From positions 26,647 through 90,646 of the forward strand of contig CAJQLW010000005.1 in assembly GCA_905479325.1 (NCBI GenBank): a stretch of 64,000 bases of DNA, written 5' to 3'. Under the pieces are notes generated by a model. It was not told where the DNA came from. It saw only the letters and a list, made by a program, of their open reading frames with translations, and made no database searches. Positions 25,961 through 35,394 of this stretch are shown piece after piece (position 1 is the first letter of the stretch; each line of letters opens with the position of its first letter). The DNA comes from an uncultured Flavobacteriales bacterium. Its GTDB lineage: Bacteria; Bacteroidota; Bacteroidia; Flavobacteriales_E; Vicingaceae. Made by a program: the position numbers and the translations under genes.

Positions 25961-27357
25961 TCTCAAAGAAAAATATAGGCTTACTGTTAGGTCCGCTTTG
26001 TTTTTTACTCATTCACTTCTTCGTTCATCCTGAAGGACTTTCTGAACAAGGAAAAAGCGTTTTAGGAGTTACCACTTGGATTGCTATTTGGTGGATTACA
26101 GAAGCGCTCCCAATAGAAGTAACAGCTTTGCTTCCGATTATTTTGTTTCCACTCACAGGAGGTCTGGGCTTAAAAGAAACCGGAGCAGCTTATGGCCATA
26201 AATTCATTTTTTTATTTGTAGGTGGGTTTATTTTGGCTATTGCTATTGAAAAGTGGCAATTACACAAGCGAATTGCTTTGTACATTATAAAAGTTATTGG
26301 CACTAGCCTGATAAACATAATGCTTGGATTTATGCTAAGTACCGCCTTGCTTTCTATGTGGATTTCTAACACTGCAACAACTGTAATGATGCTGCCTATT
26401 GGGATGGCAGTTATCGCTCAGCTAAACCATGGTGATACGTTAAAAAAAGACACACCTTTTGGAAAAGCACTAATGTTATCAATTGCTTATAGCGCATCTA
26501 TTGGAGGAATGGCTACCTTAATTGGAACACCGCCCAACTTAATTTTTGCAGGTGTAATTCAAGAATTATACGGCATAGAAATTTCATTTTTTCAATGGTT
26601 TAAATTTGGTTTGCCAATTACCATTATTCTATTAATAATTTGCTGGTTATACCTGGGAAAGGTTGCATTTAACTTAAAAGGAGAAGAATTTCCCGGCGGC
26701 AAAGAACTTATCAATAAACAATTGAACGAGTTAGGAAAGTTTAGCAGAGAAGAAAAAACCGTGCTTGTTGTTTTTCTTTTAACCGCCTTTGCATGGATCA
26801 GTCGTTCTTTTCTACTCAAGCAGTTTGTACTAGCAATTGACGATACCATCATTGCTTTAATTGCTGCGGTTGTCCTTTTTATACTTCCCTCTAGCAAAAA
26901 AGGGGAAAAACTTTTAACATGGCACGATGCAGTTCAGCTTCCTTGGGGAGTATTGTTACTCTTTGGTGGTGGAATAGCACTTGCAATTGGTTTTGAGACT
27001 AGCGGTTTAGCCGAGTGGGTAGGAAATCAATTGAACGTTTTACAAGGTACTTCTTTACTCATTATGGTTTTTCTTATTATCACAGCGGTGAACTTCCTCA
27101 CAGAAATCACTTCCAACTTAGCCACAACAGCTATTTTGCTGCCAATATTGGCTGCCTTGGCAGTTGTTGTAGATATTCACCCGTTTTTGCTACTTGCTGC
27201 AGCTACAGTTGCTGCTTCTTGCGCGTTTATGCTGCCTGTTGCAACTGCGCCCAATGCGCTAGTGTTTGGATCTGGTTATATTAAAATGTCTGATATGATT
27301 CGAACAGGAGTTTGGTTGAATGTAATCTCAATTGTAATTCTAACCTTTATCGTGTAA
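25957..27357 (+). CDS. SLC13/DASS family sodium-coupled anion symporter
   Basis: 466 residues with about eleven hydrophobic segments. SNTATTVMMLPIGMAVIAQL (near 130) and the later ITSNLATTAILLPILAALAV supply the paired SNT-type Na+/substrate sites of DASS carriers, and ATLIGTPPNLIFAG is the conserved family stretch. It should import dicarboxylates (succinate, malate), citrate or sulfate with Na+; substrate choice cannot be read. The start overlaps the Cys-motif gene upstream. It is followed by a convergent porin gene. Confidence 0.9.
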   Translation: MISKKNIGLLLGPLCFLLIHFFVHPEGLSEQGKSVLGVTTWIAIWWITEALPIEVTALLPIILFPLTGGLGLKETGAAYGHKFIFLFVGGFILAIAIEKWQLHKRIALYIIKVIGTSLINIMLGFMLSTALLSMWISNTATTVMMLPIGMAVIAQLNHGDTLKKDTPFGKALMLSIAYSASIGGMATLIGTPPNLIFAGVIQELYGIEISFFQWFKFGLPITIILLIICWLYLGKVAFNLKGEEFPGGKELINKQLNELGKFSREEKTVLVVFLLTAFAWISRSFLLKQFVLAIDDTIIALIAAVVLFILPSSKKGEKLLTWHDAVQLPWGVLLLFGGGIALAIGFETSGLAEWVGNQLNVLQGTSLLIMVFLIITAVNFLTEITSNLATTAILLPILAALAVVVDIHPFLLLAAATVAASCAFMLPVATAPNALVFGSGYIKMSDMIRTGVWLNVISIVILTFIV

Positions 27358-27438
27358 TTCCTTCTACCTGAAGTATGGGACTTTGAAGCAATCGGCTATC
27401 CATCATTCTAGACTTTCGCAACCAATTAAAGAGTTACT

Positions 27439-29253
27439 TTAATTCAACATTCTCCAGCTTAATCCAAGTTTAAGCACTCTCCCAGGTACCGGATAATCTT
27501 GAATTCTAAATGACTCCTCAGAGAAAGGTTTACCCGTAATATTTTCCATTTTTACAAAAATTCTGGCCGCCTTGTGAATTCTTAAATTCACAAATAAATC
27601 AAGTTGAAAGATATTTCCCAACATTGGAGAGTTCTCATTTCGCAAGTAAAAATGAGCTAAACTTGGAGAATAGGCATAACCGTTGTATTCCCCGATATAC
27701 GCTAAATCGGCACCCAACATCACGTTCAACGAATTTTTGAAAAAATCGTTTTGATAATACAATGAATGAAAAGTTGTAAGAGTAGGCAAAGGAAGTACGG
27801 TAGTGTTTGAAATTGCTTGAAATTGAATGTTGTTGTTTAAAGCAAAATGTTTTAGAAATTTAAAATTCTTTCTAACATTAACTTGTATTACAGAAATGTC
27901 GTCACTCTCTTGTATCGCTAATTGATTGCTATCTAAATAAACTATATTATTCAGTACTCTATAGTTTACATCTAGCATGATCTGATGTTTCTCCTGAGTG
28001 ACCTTTGCACCTACTTGTACTTCATTTGAAGTGTTGAAACTAAAATTGTAATAATGGTGATTAGCCCTTTGATTCGCTAATAAATAGTCGGCTTGCTTCC
28101 TGCTAAGCCTTCCATAAAGTTTAGGTTGAAAAGACTTTATATCTTTAAAAGTTGCATTCAACTTCAGGTCTAATTCATCTTTGTGAAACCCTGATATTCC
28201 CTTTTCAAAATCCGCAGCAAATCGAATTCCTATTACATCCAAGTTAGCATTTGCAACAAGAAAATTAGAACTTGTCTCTTCGTTTATTAAATAGTTTTGG
28301 AACCATTGAAGTTGTTCATTTCGTGCGCCAACTTGAAACTGATCTTCATAAATAGAAGCTAAAACCTCGTTCGATATGGTTTGAGCAAAACTACTGTCAT
28401 TGCTTTGCGCGCCATTAAATATGTTCACATCGAAAAAGTCAGGAGCATCAGTAAAGTTATCTGCATAATTACGATGCGCTTTTAACCAATTAAACTCATG
28501 AGAAACAGAAAACAATGGTTCTTTTGTTGAGTCTCGGTATGCGAAATCATAACTTGATTTCGCGCCCCAATTTTGGGTCCTCGACTGATTCTGTGCAGTT
28601 CTAAGATTTATATCTAATAGAATAGTGTTGTTTGTATTCGATTCGTTATCGGAAATAATAACTCCACCATTTTCTTGATTTTCCAAAGTATTGATAAGGT
28701 AAAACAAATCTGCGTGAAACCGCTGATCTCTACTTTTAAAATTAACTGTAGCATTGAATTGAGTATGAGTTGCAAGCTGTCTAATATAAAACCCTTCCGA
28801 ATTGATTCTGCGATAATTGAAAGCCAAATTCATTCCTTCGCCCAGGTTTTGAGTATGAAAAATTTCAAACTGCTGCTCACTTTTTGAACCGTTGTAATAA
28901 TTTAATTGAGTAAATGGCTTAGAGGCGTTGTAAAATCGAAGTGAATCTTTTGTAAAAAGTAATGGCTGAAAACCTCCCAGTAAATTCGCAGAATTCCAAT
29001 CTTGGGTGTTGTAATTGTACGAATGGCTTGGTAGTCCATTATTTCCAGATCGTGAAAAGGGTGAAATATCATTTGACAATGGTCGGTACCTTCTAAATGT
29101 CATAACATCAAAATAAGGTTCATTCCTTACCAATTGATGATGACCTATATTTCTGTATGTCAATTGCAAAGTGTCATCTGCTAAGGCTTTGTGCTGAGCC
29201 CAAACTGCACCAAAAGAAAACAAAATAAGAAACAAAAGTCCCGTGTACTTCAT
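27439..29253 (-). CDS. Putative outer-membrane porin, Bacteroidetes type
   Basis: 604 residues from the ATG at 29253 (signal peptide MKYTGLLFLILFSFGAVWAQ); the ORF extends 15 codons further but those precede the signal. The mature protein is rich in alternating hydrophobic/polar strands with many Tyr, Asn and Phe, ending in an aromatic-rich strand (LGLSWRMLN), as expected of an outer-membrane beta barrel. The N-terminal FRRYRPLSNDISPFSRSGNNG is typical of the Bacteroidetes 'putative porin' family. No plug or TonB box is seen. A TATCTTTG box ends 5 bases before the ATG, supporting this start. Confidence 0.8.
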   Translation of the reverse strand: MKYTGLLFLILFSFGAVWAQHKALADDTLQLTYRNIGHHQLVRNEPYFDVMTFRRYRPLSNDISPFSRSGNNGLPSHSYNYNTQDWNSANLLGGFQPLLFTKDSLRFYNASKPFTQLNYYNGSKSEQQFEIFHTQNLGEGMNLAFNYRRINSEGFYIRQLATHTQFNATVNFKSRDQRFHADLFYLINTLENQENGGVIISDNESNTNNTILLDINLRTAQNQSRTQNWGAKSSYDFAYRDSTKEPLFSVSHEFNWLKAHRNYADNFTDAPDFFDVNIFNGAQSNDSSFAQTISNEVLASIYEDQFQVGARNEQLQWFQNYLINEETSSNFLVANANLDVIGIRFAADFEKGISGFHKDELDLKLNATFKDIKSFQPKLYGRLSRKQADYLLANQRANHHYYNFSFNTSNEVQVGAKVTQEKHQIMLDVNYRVLNNIVYLDSNQLAIQESDDISVIQVNVRKNFKFLKHFALNNNIQFQAISNTTVLPLPTLTTFHSLYYQNDFFKNSLNVMLGADLAYIGEYNGYAYSPSLAHFYLRNENSPMLGNIFQLDLFVNLRIHKAARIFVKMENITGKPFSEESFRIQDYPVPGRVLKLGLSWRMLN

Positions 29254-29258
29254 TGCGA

Positions 29259-29266
29259 CAAAGATA
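29259..29266 (-). promoter_or_regulatory. Bacteroidetes -7 box TATCTTTG before the porin gene
   Basis: Exact TAnnTTTG match on the minus strand, ending 5 bases (TCGCA) before the ATG at 29253. It predicts a leaderless or nearly leaderless mRNA and supports the shorter start. A -33 TTG at the usual distance is not evident. Confidence 0.5.
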
Positions 29267-29368
29267 GCGTTATGAATGAAATATTGACTCCTCGGCAAAC
29301 TGTTTCGCCTAAATTTAGTTTAACAAAAATTCACCTTAGTAATAGAAAAAAAATAAGAACTTTAAATT

Positions 29369-29905
29369 ATGAATAAAGTAGTACCCTTGCTGTTTTGTTT
29401 GCTAGTAAGTATCGGTAGTTCCGCACAAGATGATAAAATTGAATGGTTGAGTTTTGAAGAAGCCATTCAACGAAATGAAACAGAACCCAAAAAATTTATA
29501 GTAGATGTTTATACCAACTGGTGCGGCTGGTGCAAAAAAATGGATGCAAATACATTTACCAATCCAGTTATTATAAAATACATTCGCGAAAATTACTGGG
29601 CTGTAAAACTTAACGCAGAACGAAAGGACACTGTAATATTAGGCCAACAAATGTTTGTCAACGAGAACTTAACACAAAGAAGAGGTCCTCACCAACTCGC
29701 AGTAGCGCTATTAAATGGTAAAATGACGTATCCTTCTATTGTTTATTTAGATGAAAATGTTGAGCTCATGCATCCTGCCATTTCAGGTTATCAAGACCCG
29801 CTGAGCTTAGAACAAATCATTAAATACTTTGGAGAAGGAGCGTATCAATCAACCCCTTGGGACAAATATGTTTCTGATTTTCAAAGTGAAATAAGCTCAA
29901 ATTAG
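29369..29905 (+). CDS. Secreted thioredoxin-fold protein
   Basis: 178 residues with a signal peptide (cut after SSAQ, about residue 20). The thioredoxin-like domain carries WCGWC (redox Cys52 and Cys55) in NWCGWCKKMDANTF, with the cis-Pro in MTYPSIVYLDE. The CGWC core resembles the thioredoxin_7/DUF255-like periplasmic oxidoreductases. It likely reduces or isomerises disulfides in the envelope. It is transcribed away from the porin gene. The 3' part after residue 150 contains an extra helix without motif. Confidence 0.87.
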   Translation: MNKVVPLLFCLLVSIGSSAQDDKIEWLSFEEAIQRNETEPKKFIVDVYTNWCGWCKKMDANTFTNPVIIKYIRENYWAVKLNAERKDTVILGQQMFVNENLTQRRGPHQLAVALLNGKMTYPSIVYLDENVELMHPAISGYQDPLSLEQIIKYFGEGAYQSTPWDKYVSDFQSEISSN

Positions 29906-30011
29906 TATTACTTTATATATAGTAAGCCACAGAATTAAAAGGATATTTTATTTGAAATTCAAATATTTATAAAATATTTCCTTTCTTTGTTTAGAACTAA
30001 ACTATTTTATC

Positions 30012-30260
30012 ATGAACATTTACGTTGGAAATATTTCGTACAAATCAACTGAAGACGACTTAGGAAATTTATTTGCTGAATTTGGTGATGTTACATCAGT
30101 GAAAATTATTCAAGACAAATTTACTGGTCGTTCTAAAGGTTTTGGTTTCGTTGAAATGAGCGACGAAGCCGGAACTAAAGCTGTTGAAGCATTAGACGGA
30201 TTTGACCATTTGGGCCGAAACTTAAGAGTAAGTCCTGCTAACCCAAGAGAAGAAAAGTAG
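30012..30260 (+). CDS. Small RRM-domain RNA-binding protein
   Basis: 82 residues consisting of one RNA recognition motif: RNP2 is IYVGNI (residues 2-7), RNP1 is KGFGFVEM (about 43-50). Such glycine-poor, single-RRM proteins are common in Bacteroidetes and cyanobacteria, where they are linked to RNA chaperone and cold-response roles and to 3'-end regulation; Bacteroidetes usually lack Hfq. Start is the ATG at 30012, preceded by an AT-rich leader of about 100 bases. A hairpin immediately downstream ends the transcript. Confidence 0.92.
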   Translation: MNIYVGNISYKSTEDDLGNLFAEFGDVTSVKIIQDKFTGRSKGFGFVEMSDEAGTKAVEALDGFDHLGRNLRVSPANPREEK

Positions 30261-30282
30261 TAGAATATCTTTCTTAACAATT

Positions 30283-30312
30283 AAAATCTCAAATTACAAC
30301 ATTTGAGATTTT
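30283..30312. terminator. Bidirectional terminator between RRM and glutaredoxin genes
   Basis: Inverted repeat AAAATCTCAAAT / ATTTGAGATTTT (30283-30294 and 30301-30312) with a 6-base loop, followed by more T residues. It lies between convergent genes and overlaps the last codons of the glutaredoxin gene, so it probably serves both strands. Confidence 0.75.
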
Positions 30313-30515
30313 TTTTTGAAGTATTCTTCTATATCAGTTCCATACCCTAATAAAATATCAGCTTCAAAAAGGGCTGGGAAAGCAAAAATTTGCACAGGCG
30401 GCCTTTCTGTAGAATGGTCTACATTCACCTTTTTGTATTCAATATTGTGTTTTGACAAATATTTTTCTACGTGGGCACATTGAGTGCAATTATCACCTGT
30501 GAATAATGTATACAT
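30294..30515 (-). CDS. Glutaredoxin-like protein
   Basis: 73 residues: MYTLFTGDNCTQCAHVEKYL places a CTQC redox pair (Cys10, Cys13) after the first beta strand, and FPALFEADILLGYG has the cis-Pro region of the thioredoxin fold. The size fits NrdH/glutaredoxin-type proteins. It should be a cytoplasmic thiol reductant. Its ATG overlaps the last base of the Crp/Fnr reading frame, so both were in one operon; if the regulator gene is dead, this is the surviving member. Confidence 0.8.
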   Translation of the reverse strand: MYTLFTGDNCTQCAHVEKYLSKHNIEYKKVNVDHSTERPPVQIFAFPALFEADILLGYGTDIEEYFKKKSQML

Positions 30516-31198
30516 TAGGCTAAGTTGTTTATTTCACGAATTAAGAAGCGTTTCCGTTCCATATAAATCAAATTCTTTTCCTTCAAATCATTTAGCACTG
30601 TGGTTACAGTCTGCCTAGAAGTGGCAGTAAGATTTGCAATGTCTTGATGGGTCAGGTCGTGTTTTACTAAAATCTCCACACCTATAGCTTTTCCATACTT
30701 AGCCGCCATCTCTTTCATGAAATCAATAATCCTTTCTCTGGCATCTTTAAAAATTAAAGACTCAAGCCGCCGTTCTATATTTCTTAACTTTTCACCGATG
30801 TTTTTTGTTACAGCCATGCTCAATAAGGAATTGGCTTGCATCATGTTTTTAAAATCATCTACGCTAAGTGTTCACATTCTTGTATCGGGGTCCATGGCAA
30901 CTGCAAAATCTTTTCTACTTTCCTCCCCTACTATGCCCATTTCTCCAAAAACCTCGCCTGGATAAAGAATAGCTTTTATGATCTCTTTGCCATCTTCAGA
31001 GTAACTCCCAATTTTTATTCTACCCCTTTTTAAAAAAAATAGAATTTTACTTGGTTCTTTAGGAAAGTAAATGAATTGATTCTTATCAGCAGTTTTCATG
31101 GCCGTAAGATGATCAAGTTTCTCTAACTCTTCGTCAGACAAATTCTTAAACAAATTTATCTGCTCAAGATGCCATAATTTTGAATTCTGTGCCGCCAT
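30515..31198 (-). pseudogene. Crp/Fnr family transcription regulator interrupted by in-frame TGA
   Basis: One frame of 227 codons encodes a cyclic-nucleotide-binding-like beta barrel (KSILF-type strand in KEPSKILFFLKRGRIKIG, then GEVFGEMGIVGEES) and a winged helix-turn-helix (LTHQDIANLTATSRQTVTTV). A TGA at 30872-30874 splits it at DTRM/TLSVDDF, just before the dimer helix. Sense continues in the same frame, so a single substitution (Cys, Arg or Trp codon) would explain it. It leaves a 108-residue sensor and possibly a separate DNA-binding piece from the ATG at 30844. Only one lesion, so recent, or a sequencing error. Upstream of the glutaredoxin gene. Confidence 0.8.
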
Positions 31199-31279
31199 GT
31201 AGATTGATCACTAACTATTTTGTCAAAAATAAAACCAAAAAAAGTAGCACTATATCCTTAAAATGTCGGCAAGCCGATA

Positions 31280-32152
31280 CTATTTACCTTTTGCAGCAAG
31301 TAAGGTGTTCTTCAATAAAGAAACGATGGTCATTGGTCCAACACCTCCTGGAACAGGTGTTATAAAAGAAGCTTTTTCTGAAACTCCTTCAAAGTCAACA
31401 TCACCATATAACTTATAGCCAGATTTTTTAGACTTATCTGCTTTACGAGTAATCCCTACATCAAATACAACTACTCCTTCTCGAACCATATCAGCCGTAA
31501 TAAACTCAGGCTTTCCTAAGGCTACAATTAATATATCTGCAGATAATGTAATATCTTTCAAGTTCACCGTTCTGCTATGAGTTAGTGTAACTGTGCAGTT
31601 TCCGGGGTATGAATTTCTAGACATTAGGTTAGATATGGGCGAACCCACGATTGAACTTCGACCAACAACAACACAATGCTTACCATTTGTTTCAATGTTA
31701 TATCGTTCAATCAACTGTAAAATTCCATAAGGAGTTGCAGGTAAAAATGTTGGTAAATTCAACATCATTTTACCGATGTTCCATGGATGGAAACCATCAA
31801 CATCTTTGCTTGGAGAAATTGCCTCAGTAACTTTTTTGTCGCTTATGTGCTTTGGTAAAGGCAATTGAACAATAAAACCATCAATTTCATCATCTTTATT
31901 CAAGCGATCAACCTCTTCCAATAATTCTTTTTCAGTTACGGTATCATTTAAACGGACAATGGTACTGAGCATTCCTACCTTTTCGCATGCCGCAATTTTA
32001 GCATTCACATAGGTAATGCTAGCTCCGTTATTACCTACTAAAACAGCAACTAAATGCGGAATTTTTCCACCTTTAGCTTTAATTCTGTTTATCTCTTCAG
32101 CAACTTCTAGTTTAATCTCTGTTGCTGTCTTTTTACCGTCTAATAACTGCAT
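31280..32152 (-). CDS. folD: Bifunctional methylenetetrahydrofolate dehydrogenase / cyclohydrolase
   Basis: 290 residues. It interconverts 5,10-methylene-, methenyl- and 10-formyl-THF with NADP. The substrate-site Lys lies in [15 protein letters not shown] (a YxxxK motif), and [25 protein letters not shown] and [11 protein letters not shown] are all intact. Length is normal. It begins 2 bases after the end of ffh, so the two are one transcript. The 10-formyl-THF product feeds Fmt (3779). Confidence 0.96.
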   Translation of the reverse strand: MQLLDGKKTATEIKLEVAEEINRIKAKGGKIPHLVAVLVGNNGASITYVNAKIAACEKVGMLSTIVRLNDTVTEKELLEEVDRLNKDDEIDGFIVQLPLPKHISDKKVTEAISPSKDVDGFHPWNIGKMMLNLPTFLPATPYGILQLIERYNIETNGKHCVVVGRSSIVGSPISNLMSRNSYPGNCTVTLTHSRTVNLKDITLSADILIVALGKPEFITADMVREGVVVFDVGITRKADKSKKSGYKLYGDVDFEGVSEKASFITPVPGGVGPMTIVSLLKNTLLAAKGK

Positions 32153-32154
32153 AC

Positions 32155-33501
32155 TTATCTTCCTATTCCGCCTGGCATTTTTGGCATATTTTTCATCATT
32201 TTAGCCATATTCTGTTTGTTCCCCATCATCTTCATCATCTTGCTGGTTTGCTCAAATTGTTTCAACAACTTATTCAGTTCTTGAATGGTGTTTCCACTTC
32301 CATCTGCAATTCTCTTTCTTCGAGTACCGTTTATGATCTTTGGGTTGCTTCTTTCTTCAGGCGTCATCGAATAAATCATCGCTTCAATTCCTTTAAACGC
32401 ATCATCATCAATATCAACATCTTTAATTGCTTTTCCTACTCCAGGAATCATTCCAACCAAATCCTTCATGTTTCCCATTTTCTTAATCTGATTGATTTGA
32501 TCTAAGAAATCATTGAAGTCAAACTGATTTTTTGCAATTCTTTTTTGAAGTCTTCTTGCTTTTTCTTCGTCGTACTGTTCTTGAGCTCTTTCTACTAAAG
32601 ATACAACATCGCCCATTCCCAAAATACGATCGGCCATTCTAGTAGGATAGAACAAGTCCAAGGCTTCCATCTTCTCTCCTGTACCTACAAACTTAATGGG
32701 TTTATCTACAACAGATCGAATTGAAAGCGCTGCTCCACCTCTAGTATCTCCATCTAATTTGGTCAATACAACTCCATCAAAGTTTATCTTCTCATTAAAA
32801 GCCTTTGCTGTATTCACAGCATCTTGACCTGTCATAGAATCCACAACAAACAAAGTTTCAGAAGGCGTAATAGCCTTTTTAACTGCCGCTATTTCAGCCA
32901 TCATTTGCTCATCAACCGCCAATCTACCTGCAGTATCAATTATAACCGTGTCATACCCTTTCGCTTTAGCATGTGCAATAGCTGCTTGAGCAATCGATAC
33001 AGGGTCTTTGTTTTCCTTATCGGAATAAACTTCTACACCAATTTGCTCTCCCAACACATGCAATTGGTCTATGGCTGCAGGTCGGTAAACATCACAAGCA
33101 GCCAACAAAGGATTCTTTTTTCTTTTTGTCACCAACAGGTGAGCCAACTTCCCTGAAAAGGTCGTTTTTCCCGATCCCTGAAGACCGGCAATTAAAATAA
33201 CAGAAGGATTTCCAGATAAATTGATCTCAACTTGCTCCCCTCCCATTAATTTGGAAAGCTCGTCGTGCGTAATTTTTGTAAAAAGCTGACCCGGTGAAAC
33301 AGATGTCAAAACATCTTGACCGATTGCCTTTTCCTTTACAGAATCAGAAAAAGTTTTGGCCGTTTTATAGTTAACATCGGCATCCAATAAAGCACGTCTA
33401 ATTTCTTTTGTGGTTTCGGCAACGTTAACCTCTGTAATTTGACCTTGACCTTTTAAAACTTTAAACGCTCTATCGAGCTTGTCGGATAAATTCTCAAACA
33501 T
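32155..33501 (-). CDS. ffh: Signal recognition particle GTPase Ffh
   Basis: 448 residues. N domain, then G domain with [15 protein letters not shown] (P-loop), DTAGR and [10 protein letters not shown], then an M domain from about residue 300 with the RNA-binding motif RKRIADGSG and a Met-rich tail ([19 protein letters not shown]) for signal-peptide binding. It targets nascent membrane proteins to FtsY. I see no 4.5S RNA gene nearby. A TAATTTTG box at 33526-33533 lies about 24 bases before the start and could drive ffh-folD. Confidence 0.97.
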   Translation of the reverse strand: MFENLSDKLDRAFKVLKGQGQITEVNVAETTKEIRRALLDADVNYKTAKTFSDSVKEKAIGQDVLTSVSPGQLFTKITHDELSKLMGGEQVEINLSGNPSVILIAGLQGSGKTTFSGKLAHLLVTKRKKNPLLAACDVYRPAAIDQLHVLGEQIGVEVYSDKENKDPVSIAQAAIAHAKAKGYDTVIIDTAGRLAVDEQMMAEIAAVKKAITPSETLFVVDSMTGQDAVNTAKAFNEKINFDGVVLTKLDGDTRGGAALSIRSVVDKPIKFVGTGEKMEALDLFYPTRMADRILGMGDVVSLVERAQEQYDEEKARRLQKRIAKNQFDFNDFLDQINQIKKMGNMKDLVGMIPGVGKAIKDVDIDDDAFKGIEAMIYSMTPEERSNPKIINGTRRKRIADGSGNTIQELNKLLKQFEQTSKMMKMMGNKQNMAKMMKNMPKMPGGIGR

Positions 33502-33525
33502 GTTTCTTCGCGATTTTTAGAAAAG

Positions 33526-33533
33526 CAAAATTA
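33526..33533 (-). promoter_or_regulatory. Bacteroidetes -7 box TAATTTTG before ffh
   Basis: Exact TAnnTTTG match on the minus strand, in the 105-base gap between argS and ffh, about 24 bases before the ffh ATG. Likely promoter of ffh-folD. Confidence 0.4.
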
Positions 33534-33606
33534 AGGAATATAGATAGCCTAAAAAACTAATAAAACATACTAAGCCCAAGCCAATAGAAAAAATAGAAAC
33601 TTGAGT

Positions 33607-35394
33607 CTACATTTTCTCAGGAACCTGAATTCCAAGCAGTGACATTCCATTGGAAATAACCTCTGCAGTTTTGGCACAAATCATCAACCTCAGATTTTTG
33701 ATTTCCTCACTTTCTTCTTTCAAAATTGGTGTAGTATTCTGGTAGAAATGATTAAAAACCTTTACCAACTCATAGATATAATTTGCCAATAGAGCAGGGC
33801 TTTTTTGTTCCGCAGACTCATTTAAGATTTCAGGAAAGTCATACAATTGCTTTATTACACTAATATCCTCAGCGTCTAGTGGGGCATTTTGAAAATCTAA
33901 TACTCCTTCGGTAAAATTCGATTTTCTAAGAATGGATTTAATTCTAGCATGAGTATATTGAATGAATGGCCCTGTGTTTCCGTTAAAATCAACAGACTCC
34001 TTTGGGTCGAATAACATTCTCTTTTTAGGATCCACTTTCAATATAAAATATTTCAAAGCCCCTAAACCAATTTTCCAAAATAAGTCTTGCTTTTTAGACT
34101 CTTCCATTCCTTCTAACTTGCCTAGTTCTTCCGATATTTCCTGTGCCGTCGTTTTCATTTCCAGCATTAAATCATCGGCATCAACCACTGTCCCTTCTCT
34201 TGATTTCATTTTACCAGAAGGTAAATCCACCATACCGTAAGATAAATGCTCAATTCCTTTAGCCCAGTCAAAACCCATTTTTTGAAGAATAAGCGCGAGT
34301 ACATTAAAGTGATAATCTTGCTCGTTTCCTACCACATAATAGTAGTTTTTACAGTGAAATTCTTCTTCTCTAATAATTGCTGTACCAATATCTTGAGTCA
34401 TGTAAACTGAAGTTCCATCTGAACGCAGTAAAAGCTTATTGTCTAATTTATCTTCTTCTAAATCGATCCAAATCGAGCCGTCATCTTTTGTATAAAATGA
34501 TTCTGTAGTGGTATGAGCTAACACTTTTTCTTTCCCGATTAAGTATGTGTCAGACTCATAATACAGCTTATCAAAATCAACACCCATAGTGGTATAAGTG
34601 CTTTCAAAACCATCGTATACCCAAGAGTTCATTGTTTTCCACAATTCAACAACTTCAGGATCTCCGGCTTCCCACTGACGCAGCATTTCTTGTGCCTCTA
34701 TCATTATAGGTGCTGCTTTTTTTGCCTGATCCTCTGTCTTGCCTAAATCTAATAAACCTGCAATCTCCTTTTTGTATTCTTGATCGAACCGAACATAGTA
34801 ATTACCAACTAACTTATCTCCCTTCAAGGCGGTAGAAGCAGGCGTTTCACCATTTCCAAACTTTTGCCAAGCCACCATCGATTTGCAAATATGAATGCCT
34901 CGGTCATTAATAATTTGGACTTTCACTACATCATGTCCATTTGCTTTTAGAATCCGTGCGACGGAATTACCTAAAAAGTTATTTCGCAAATGACCTAAAT
35001 GCAGTGGTTTGTTTGTATTTGGAGAAGAGTACTCAACCATTACTCTAGCTTTAGAACCGGGTACAGCGTAACCAAAATTTTTGGTTTCGGCAGCTACTTT
35101 TAAAAATTCAGACCAGTAACTAGAATGAATTACAAGATTTAAAAACCCTTTAACTACATTGAAATCTTCAACCAAATCAACGTTTTCTTTTAAATAACTA
35201 CCTAAAACTTCCCCTGATTGTTCAGGAGACTTTTTTGTGAGTCGTAAAAATGGAAATACAACCAAGGTAATGTCTCCGTCAAATTCCTTTCTTGTTTTCT
35301 GAAGTTGAATTTGACTATCGTCAACTGTCACTTCAAATAGAGCAGTAAAAGCACTTTTTACTGCTGCCGTTAATTGATTGTTTAAGTTTTCCAT
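33607..35394 (-). CDS. argS: Arginine-tRNA ligase
   Basis: 595 residues. The N-terminal tRNA-binding Add1 domain precedes the class I catalytic core with HLGHLRNN (HIGH motif, about residue 132) and GKMKSREGTVVDADDLM, the family's variant of KMSKS. A C-terminal DALR anticodon-binding domain ends QVPEKM. Its ATG overlaps the last base of the arginase gene, so arginine breakdown and arginine charging are in one transcript. Confidence 0.97.
   Translation of the reverse strand: MENLNNQLTAAVKSAFTALFEVTVDDSQIQLQKTRKEFDGDITLVVFPFLRLTKKSPEQSGEVLGSYLKENVDLVEDFNVVKGFLNLVIHSSYWSEFLKVAAETKNFGYAVPGSKARVMVEYSSPNTNKPLHLGHLRNNFLGNSVARILKANGHDVVKVQIINDRGIHICKSMVAWQKFGNGETPASTALKGDKLVGNYYVRFDQEYKKEIAGLLDLGKTEDQAKKAAPIMIEAQEMLRQWEAGDPEVVELWKTMNSWVYDGFESTYTTMGVDFDKLYYESDTYLIGKEKVLAHTTTESFYTKDDGSIWIDLEEDKLDNKLLLRSDGTSVYMTQDIGTAIIREEEFHCKNYYYVVGNEQDYHFNVLALILQKMGFDWAKGIEHLSYGMVDLPSGKMKSREGTVVDADDLMLEMKTTAQEISEELGKLEGMEESKKQDLFWKIGLGALKYFILKVDPKKRMLFDPKESVDFNGNTGPFIQYTHARIKSILRKSNFTEGVLDFQNAPLDAEDISVIKQLYDFPEILNESAEQKSPALLANYIYELVKVFNHFYQNTTPILKEESEEIKNLRLMICAKTAEVISNGMSLLGIQVPEKM

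Noticed and set aside
31180..31365. Plus-strand ORF across the crp-folD gap
   Set aside because: Largely antisense to folD and crp; no signal peptide or motif; chance frame.
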